DNA of 64,000 nt from Mycolicibacterium grossiae (GTDB taxonomy: Bacteria > Actinomycetota > Actinomycetes > Mycobacteriales > Mycobacteriaceae): NCBI RefSeq assembly GCF_008329645.1, contig NZ_CP043474.1, positions 992,001 through 1,056,000 of the forward strand, written 5' to 3'. The notes beneath the pieces were generated by a model. It was not told the origin of the DNA. It saw only the letters and a program-made list of their open reading frames with translations, and did no database searches. Of the stretch, positions 59,692-64,000 are shown in pieces; position 1 is the first letter of the stretch; every line of letters begins with the position of its first letter. A program made the translations under genes and the position numbers.

Positions 59692-60381
59692 GTGACCGTC
59701 CCCTACGTCCTGTTCGTCGTCACCAATGCCGCGGTGATCGGCCCGCACGACCGCCCTACCGGATACTTCGTTCCCGAGATCGCGCACCCGTTGGACGTAC
59801 TCGACCGCGCCGGCATCGCCGTGGAGTTCGCGTCACCCTTCGGCGGCACGCCGCACGAGGACGGACTCGACCTCGACGATCCGATACAACGCGCCTTCCT
59901 CGACGGCAAGGCGCACCGGCGACTCGCACGGAGCCGCCCTCTGGCCGACGTCGACGTCCTCGACTACGACGCGGTGTTCTTCCCCGGCGGCCTGGGCCCC
60001 ATGGTCGACATCACCGGCAACCCCGAAGTCCAGGCCGTCGTCGGGCGTGCGTGGAATGCCGGCATGATCGTCAGCGCCGTCTGCCATGGGCCGTCGGCGT
60101 TCCTCGGCGTCACGCTGGACGACGGCGCTCCCCTCGTCCGGGGGCGCCGGCTGACGTCGTTCTCCTGGGCCGAGGAGGACGGCTACGCCGATCAGGACGT
60201 CCCGTTCGACCTCGAGGAGGCGCTGCGCCGCGAGGGCGCACTGTACGAGGCCACCACCCCCTGGCAGCCGAACCTCGTCGTCGACGGTCGCCTGATCACC
60301 GGGCAGAACCCGCAGTCGGGCACGCTCGTCGGTCACGCCATCGCCGACGCCCTCGCCGACGCCCGGGGTGACGGCCGATGA
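59692..60381 (+). CDS. DJ-1/PfpI-family (class I glutamine amidotransferase-like) protein
   Basis: 229 aa. The nucleophile elbow VSAVCHGPSAFLGV carries the conserved cysteine, and FFPGGLGPMVDITGNPEV is the acidic-loop part. Size and layout are of Hsp31-type glyoxalase/chaperone proteins. In an operon with a dehydrogenase it may deal with reactive aldehydes. GTG start preceded by AAGGAG. Confidence 0.87.
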   Translation: MTVPYVLFVVTNAAVIGPHDRPTGYFVPEIAHPLDVLDRAGIAVEFASPFGGTPHEDGLDLDDPIQRAFLDGKAHRRLARSRPLADVDVLDYDAVFFPGGLGPMVDITGNPEVQAVVGRAWNAGMIVSAVCHGPSAFLGVTLDDGAPLVRGRRLTSFSWAEEDGYADQDVPFDLEEALRREGALYEATTPWQPNLVVDGRLITGQNPQSGTLVGHAIADALADARGDGR

Positions 60382-60677
60382 CGGCACCGGTCGTCGTGGT
60401 GGCCCGGTGGGACGTCCGGCCGGATGCTCTCGACGCGGTGCTCGGGTGGATCGCCGACCTCGCACCGCGCGCTCGGGCCGAGCCGGGGTGCCGCGGCTAC
60501 GAGGTGCTCGTGTCCGCCGAGGACCCGGCCACCCTGATTCTCATCGAGCGCTACGCCGACCGCGCCGCCCTGGACGCGCACCTGACGTCGCCGCACTACG
60601 CCGAGTTCGTCGTCGACCGGATCCGGCCGTGCCTGACGGACCGCCGAGTCGAGATCCTCACCCCTCGGGAGTGTTAA
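60378..60677 (+). CDS. Antibiotic biosynthesis monooxygenase (ABM) domain protein
   Basis: 99 aa ferredoxin-fold protein: VVVVARWDVRPDALDAVLGWIADLAPRARAEPGCRGYEVLVSAEDPATLILIERYADRAALDAHLTSPHYAEFV is the full ABM pattern. ABM proteins oxidise quinone-like compounds without cofactor or act as isomerases. ATG overlaps the DJ-1 stop (ATGA). Last gene of the operon. Confidence 0.88.
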   Translation: MTAPVVVVARWDVRPDALDAVLGWIADLAPRARAEPGCRGYEVLVSAEDPATLILIERYADRAALDAHLTSPHYAEFVVDRIRPCLTDRRVEILTPREC

Positions 60678-60724
60678 CACCGTGTTACTGGCTGTTACAC
60701 GCTGATGACGCCTATGCTCAGGGC

Positions 60725-61096
60725 ATGCGTGACATCGACGTCAGCCGCGAAGCGAGGGCCCTGCGACGCGACCCACGGCGGTCGGAGGTGACGACGCTCG
60801 CGCTCGAGGTGCACGTGCGGGCCGTCGCGCGCAGCACCCGGTCGCAGCGGCCGTCGTTCGTCTCCGACGCCGATCTCGACGCCGTCGCTCCGCCGCGGGT
60901 GGCGACGATGGCCGCCATCGAACTGTGCCTCGCCGCGCTGTGGCGCCGCGCCGAGGACGGGTACGTCGTCACCGACGTCGACTACGTCGCGCGCGTGCTC
61001 GTCGGCGGCCACGAGCGTGCCACCTGGCGCCGGCCGGTGGCCGCCGCGCGGCGGCTGTGGGCGACGCTCAACAGCGAACGCTTCATCCCGCTCTGA
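60725..61096 (+). CDS. Unknown 123-aa mycobacterial protein
   Basis: 123 aa, Arg-rich with helices: MRDIDVSREARALRRDPRRSEVTTLALEVHVRAVARSTRSQ and ATMAAIELCLAALWRRAEDGYVVTDVDYVARVLVG. No family recognised. The upstream promoter region 60671-60698 has a palindrome GTGTTAACAC and three TGTTA boxes, so it may be separately regulated. Convergent with the mrf candidate by 13 bases. Confidence 0.62.
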   Translation: MRDIDVSREARALRRDPRRSEVTTLALEVHVRAVARSTRSQRPSFVSDADLDAVAPPRVATMAAIELCLAALWRRAEDGYVVTDVDYVARVLVGGHERATWRRPVAAARRLWATLNSERFIPL

Positions 61097-61109
61097 CCGG
61101 CCGCGAACG

Positions 61110-61475
61110 TCAGTTGAGGCTGGCGGCGCGGCGGACGTCGTCGAGGCGCAACCGCGGCGACAGCGCGGCCAGATCCCACCGGCCGTGCTCCACCCAGGCG
61201 CAGAATTCCCGGGCGTCGCGGCGGTCGGAGAGCGGGCCCACCACGCGGGCCCGGCCGCGAGGCGTGCGGTCGGCCGTGCACGGTTGTAGCAGGACCAGCG
61301 CGCCGGGCGCATGGTGGCGCGCGGCGCAGGTGAGCGGGCCGATCATGCACGGGGCGACGACGAGCATGCCGTGTGGGCAACGGCGCACGGTGCCGCGCAG
61401 CCGGTCCAGCACCGGGTCCTCACCTGCAGGCGTACAGCCGGAGCAGACGATGAGCGTGAACGGCCGGTCGGTCAC
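61110..61475 (-). CDS. mrf: Cys-rich protein, candidate MPY-recruitment factor Mrf
   Basis: 121 aa from GTG 61475, overlapping the rpsR2 stop (GTGA). Cysteines cluster in [30 protein letters not shown], and TCAAR; a thioredoxin-fold/DUF1636-like layout is plausible. In M. smegmatis the zinc-regulated Mrf, needed for MPY binding to C- ribosomes in hibernation, is encoded with the C- ribosomal genes, as I recall; position and Cys content fit. Not verified by comparison. Confidence 0.65.
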   Translation of the reverse strand: MTDRPFTLIVCSGCTPAGEDPVLDRLRGTVRRCPHGMLVVAPCMIGPLTCAARHHAPGALVLLQPCTADRTPRGRARVVGPLSDRRDAREFCAWVEHGRWDLAALSPRLRLDDVRRAASLN

Positions 61476-61729
61476 CGGGGTCGGCCCGCCGGATAGGGCA
61501 GCAATGCCATCTCCCGCGCGTTCTTGATCGCGCCCGCCACCTGCCGCTGCTGCTGCACGGTGAGCCCGGTGACGCTGCGGGAGCGGATCTTTCCGCGCTC
61601 GGAGAGGAACAGCCGCAGCGTCGACGTGTCCTTGTAGTCGACGACGGTCAGGCCCAGTGCCGCCAGCATGTTGGGCCGGGCCGACCGGCCGTCGCGGACG
61701 GGACGTGACCGCGCGGGGCGCGCCGCCAT
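61472..61729 (-). CDS. rpsR2: Ribosomal protein S18, zinc-free paralogue
   Basis: 85 aa. [53 protein letters not shown] is the S18 core. No CxxC motif is present in the N-terminal part ([20 protein letters not shown]), so it is the zinc-independent version used during zinc shortage. Shares one base with rpsN2 and couples to mrf. Confidence 0.94.
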   Translation of the reverse strand: MAARPARSRPVRDGRSARPNMLAALGLTVVDYKDTSTLRLFLSERGKIRSRSVTGLTVQQQRQVAGAIKNAREMALLPYPAGRPR

Positions 61730-62034
61730 CACCAGCTCGCCTTCCGGATGCCCGGCAGGTGGCCGTCGTGCGCCAACTCGCGCACGCGGACCCGCGACAG
61801 GCCGAACTTGCGCAGATGCCCACGCGGTCTGCCGTCCACGGCATCCCGGTTGCGCAGCCGCACCGGGCTGGCGTCGCGTGGCTGGCGGGCCAGCGCCCGG
61901 ACGGCGTCGGCGCGGACCTCGGCGCTGCTGTCCGGCGACGCGATGACGGCCTTCAGCTCGGCCCGCCGTTCGGCGTAGCGGGCCACGACGGCACGGCGCC
62001 GCTCGTTGGCGACGATCTTCGACTTCTTGGCCAT
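61729..62034 (-). CDS. rpsN2: Ribosomal protein S14, zinc-free paralogue
   Basis: 101 aa, the long cysteine-free S14 type: [31 protein letters not shown] and [44 protein letters not shown]. The zinc-binding short S14 has two CxxC motifs, absent here. One base follows rpmG. Confidence 0.95.
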   Translation of the reverse strand: MAKKSKIVANERRRAVVARYAERRAELKAVIASPDSSAEVRADAVRALARQPRDASPVRLRNRDAVDGRPRGHLRKFGLSRVRVRELAHDGHLPGIRKASW

Positions 62035-62199
62035 TCAGCGCTCCTCGCGGAAGTCGACGTGCCGACGCAGGACGGGGTCGTACTTGCGCAACACCAGACG
62101 GTCGGGGTCGTTGCGCCGGTTCTTGCGGGTGACGTAGGTGTAACCCGTTCCCGCCGTTGACTTCAGCTTGACGATCGGGCGGATCTCGGTGCTGGCCAT
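62035..62199 (-). CDS. rpmG: Ribosomal protein L33, zinc-free paralogue
   Basis: 54 aa. [41 protein letters not shown] is the L33 core with both CxxC pairs replaced (no Cys at all). Starts on the stop codon of rpmB. Confidence 0.95.
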   Translation of the reverse strand: MASTEIRPIVKLKSTAGTGYTYVTRKNRRNDPDRLVLRKYDPVLRRHVDFREER

Positions 62200-62435
62200 C
62201 AGATGCGCTGCCCGTCCCGGCGCAGGCGCGCCACCACGGCCTCGATGCCATCCCGGTCGATCACCTTGATGCCCTTCGCGCTCACACGCAACCAAACGCG
62301 ACGCCCCTCGGACGGCAGGTAATACGTCTTGACCTGAACGTTGGGCCGCCAGGTGCGCGTGCTGCGACGGTGCGAGTGCGACACGCGCTTCCCGAATCCC
62401 ACTGTGCGACCGGTGATCTGACATGTGCCAGACAT
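62199..62435 (-). CDS. rpmB: Ribosomal protein L28, zinc-free paralogue
   Basis: 78 aa. [34 protein letters not shown] is L28; the first CxxC is broken (CQIT), and no second pair exists. First gene of the leftward C- operon, with AGGAGG six bases ahead and a Zur box 27 bases upstream. Confidence 0.95.
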   Translation of the reverse strand: MSGTCQITGRTVGFGKRVSHSHRRSTRTWRPNVQVKTYYLPSEGRRVWLRVSAKGIKVIDRDGIEAVVARLRRDGQRI

Positions 62436-62462
62436 GGGTTCCACCTCCTCGAAGTGATCACG

Positions 62463-62485
62463 TTGTTGAAAACGATTTTCGACAA
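62463..62485. promoter_or_regulatory. Zur box between the divergent zinc-response genes
   Basis: A near-perfect palindrome: TTGTTGAAAA at 62463-62472, CGA, TTTTCGACAA at 62476-62485 (nine of ten arm bases match). Core GAAAACGATTTTC is the mycobacterial Zur motif. A weaker half-like TGAAAACCG starts at 62522, in the leader of the rightward gene, and may be a second site. Confidence 0.85.
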
Positions 62486-62547
62486 CTCCCGTCCGCGAGG
62501 GTAGCGTAAGCCGCGTCTACATGAAAACCGTTACCGATAGGAGTTCC

Positions 62548-63747
62548 GTGCGGACACCGCTGATCCTCGTCGCCGGCCACGGTGACACCGACGCCGCCGC
62601 GGCGCGTCTGCTCCGCGAGCCGGGGACCCTGGTGGTCGAACACCGCTTCGACGGCCACGTCGTGCGCCGTACCCTCACCACGAGCGTCGACGACGCACCG
62701 GTCGCCCGGGAGTCGATCCTCGAACTGGCGCACGGCTGCCTGTCCTGCACCGTCCGCGACGACCTGCTGGTCCTGTTGCGCACGCTGCACCGCCGCGACG
62801 ACGTCACCCGCATCGTCGTTCGACTCGGCCCTTGGCTGGAACCCGAGCCGATCTGCTGGGCCGTGCAGCACGTGCGCGTGCGCGTGGGACCGGGCTACCC
62901 CGATGGGCCCGCGGCGCGCGACGTCGAGATCGCGGGCGTGGTGGTATGCGTCGACGCCGCCACCTGGCTCCCTCGGGCACTGTCCGACGACGAACTACCC
63001 GACGGCCGGACGGTTGCGCAGGTCGTCGTCGGGCAGGCCGAATTCGCCGACGCGCTGGTGCTCACGGCACCGCACGCCGAAACCCTCGAGGTGCTGCGCC
63101 GACTCTCGCCACGCGCGCGGCTCACCGTTGGCGTCGACCGCCTCGAGCAGTCGCTCGCGCACCTCGACGTCGGAGCACGACGCGGCCGCAGCGACGACCC
63201 GCACGGGCCGCTGCTGGCCGGCGAACCGCCCCTGCGGTCCGCCGGTCGGGTGTCGCTGCTGGAGTTCAACGCCCGCCGGCCCTTCCACCCGCAGCGGTTG
63301 CACGATGCGATCGACCTGCTGCTCGACGGCGTCGTCCGTACCCGCGGTCGGCTGTGGCTGGCCGGCCGCGACGAGCAGGCGATGTGGCTGGAGTCCGCGG
63401 GCGGCGGGCTGCGGGTGAGTTCGGCGGGAAAGTGGCTGGCGGCCATGGACTCTCACGAAGCGGCCTACGTCGATCCGGAGCGACGTGCGATCGCCGACCT
63501 GATGTGGCACCGACGCTGGGGCGACCGGCACAGCGCGTTGGTGGCGCTGCTCGTGGGCGCCGATCCGGCCGAGATCGACGCTGCCCTGACCGGGGCGCTG
63601 CTCACCGACGCCGAGCTGACGCGCGAGACGGCGGACGGCACCACGCGTTACGAGGACCCGTTCGGGGACTGGCACGAAGACCCCTGTGGCCACGAGCCGA
63701 GCCGGCCCGAATCGACCATCACCGCAGACGAAGGAGAACGGCCATGA
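62548..63747 (+). CDS. CobW/COG0523-like protein with degenerate GTPase motifs (Rv0106-like)
   Basis: 399 aa from GTG 62548, preceded by TAGGAG; an ATG at 62521 would put the second Zur-like element into the coding part and is unlikely. Similar to M. tuberculosis Rv0106. The P-loop region reads [18 protein letters not shown], lacking GxxGxGKT; the CxCC metal motif is [12 protein letters not shown] (two cysteines), and the NKxD motif is missing. So it may bind metal but not work as a GTPase. Coupled to rpmE2 (ATGA). Confidence 0.9.
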   Translation: MRTPLILVAGHGDTDAAAARLLREPGTLVVEHRFDGHVVRRTLTTSVDDAPVARESILELAHGCLSCTVRDDLLVLLRTLHRRDDVTRIVVRLGPWLEPEPICWAVQHVRVRVGPGYPDGPAARDVEIAGVVVCVDAATWLPRALSDDELPDGRTVAQVVVGQAEFADALVLTAPHAETLEVLRRLSPRARLTVGVDRLEQSLAHLDVGARRGRSDDPHGPLLAGEPPLRSAGRVSLLEFNARRPFHPQRLHDAIDLLLDGVVRTRGRLWLAGRDEQAMWLESAGGGLRVSSAGKWLAAMDSHEAAYVDPERRAIADLMWHRRWGDRHSALVALLVGADPAEIDAALTGALLTDAELTRETADGTTRYEDPFGDWHEDPCGHEPSRPESTITADEGERP

Positions 63748-64000
63748 AGCCAGACGTGCACCCCGACTACCACCCGGTGGTCTTCGCCGACGCCAACACC
63801 GGCACGGCGTTCCTCACCCGGTCGACCGTCACCAGCGACCGCACCATCGACTGGGAGACACCCAACGGCGTCCGCACCTACCCGCTCGTCGTGGTGGAGG
63901 TGACGTCGGATTCGCATCCGTTCTGGACGGGGCAGAAGCGCATGCTCGACACCGCCGGACAGGTGGAGAAGTTCCGCAGGCGTTACGGCGACCGCTCCGC
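63744..64000 (+). CDS. rpmE2: Ribosomal protein L31 type B, zinc-free (partial)
   Basis: The first 85 codons; the gene runs off the right edge. [29 protein letters not shown] and [25 protein letters not shown] are the type B L31 pattern, which lacks the zinc-binding cysteines. Its ATG overlaps the CobW-like stop, so this C- ribosomal gene is expressed with it from the Zur-type promoter. Confidence 0.95.
   Translation, partial: MKPDVHPDYHPVVFADANTGTAFLTRSTVTSDRTIDWETPNGVRTYPLVVVEVTSDSHPFWTGQKRMLDTAGQVEKFRRRYGDRS

Noticed and set aside
62521..62547. ATG 62521 as start of the CobW-like gene
   Set aside because: The extra nine codons overlap a Zur-like element and lack a ribosome site, while TAGGAG precedes GTG 62548; Rv0106-like proteins start there.

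Overview
The window is a 64 kb piece of a high-GC actinobacterial chromosome, almost certainly a fast-growing Mycolicibacterium (M. smegmatis-like). The signs are antigen 85-type mycolyltransferase, hemophore, maltokinase, FadD9-type carboxylic acid reductase, F420/PPOX oxidoreductases, MsDps1-like Dps, CYP138 beside its TetR, and a zinc-independent (C-) ribosomal protein operon. Genes are dense, GTG starts and 4-base start/stop overlaps are common, and I see no rRNA, tRNA, CRISPR array, insertion sequence or prophage. As I recall it, 2.5-11.3 kb follows an inverted copy of M. tuberculosis Rv0135c-Rv0143c.

Layout. 0-3.9 kb: start of gltB, a 574-base gap, a hotdog thioesterase and a ClC channel. 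4-8.1 kb: leftward Dps, AlkA-type glycosylase, DUF427, and an epimerase/NTF2 pair behind a KstR-like site. 8.2-11.8 kb: msrB-msrA, CYP138 and two TetR regulators. 11.9-15.6 kb: two methyltransferases, a toroid-fold protein and a glycosyltransferase, with matching TetR-type operators at both ends. 15.7-18.1 kb: PPOX protein, a small protein under a LexA-like box, fadE1-type dehydrogenase. 18.2-21.9 kb: four translationally coupled genes, two polytopic membrane proteins around a short membrane peptide and a cupredoxin-like lipoprotein. 22-26.6 kb: pncA, glgX, a flavodoxin and an acidic DUF5709 protein. 26.6-28.8 kb: MarR plus ABC exporter. 28.8-33.5 kb: GT39-like enzyme, a maltokinase without adjacent treS, HugZ-like protein, phosphoribosyltransferase. 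33.5-37.3 kb: complete ABC importer. 37.5-45.8 kb: envelope/secreted proteins, carboxylic acid reductase, methyltransferase, DMT exporter. 46-51 kb: phosphotransferase/P450 pair, LacI regulator, MHS transporter. 51-57.3 kb: methyltransferase, antigen 85-like esterase, hemophore, rhomboid, TesB, lipase-like and SRPBCC proteins. 57.3-61.1 kb: AraC regulator divergent from an alcohol dehydrogenase/DJ-1/ABM operon. 61.1-64 kb: Zur-type divergent locus with Mrf candidate, rpsR2-rpsN2-rpmG-rpmB and, rightward, a CobW-like protein and rpmE2.

How genes work together. The zinc locus replaces zinc-binding ribosomal proteins by cysteine-free versions under zinc shortage. msrBA repairs oxidised methionine. 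The importer is a full binding protein/two permease/ATPase set. The two parts most worth following up are the cupredoxin-membrane module at 18.2-21.9 kb and the glycosyltransferase-methyltransferase cluster at 11.3-15.6 kb; I know of no described function for either.
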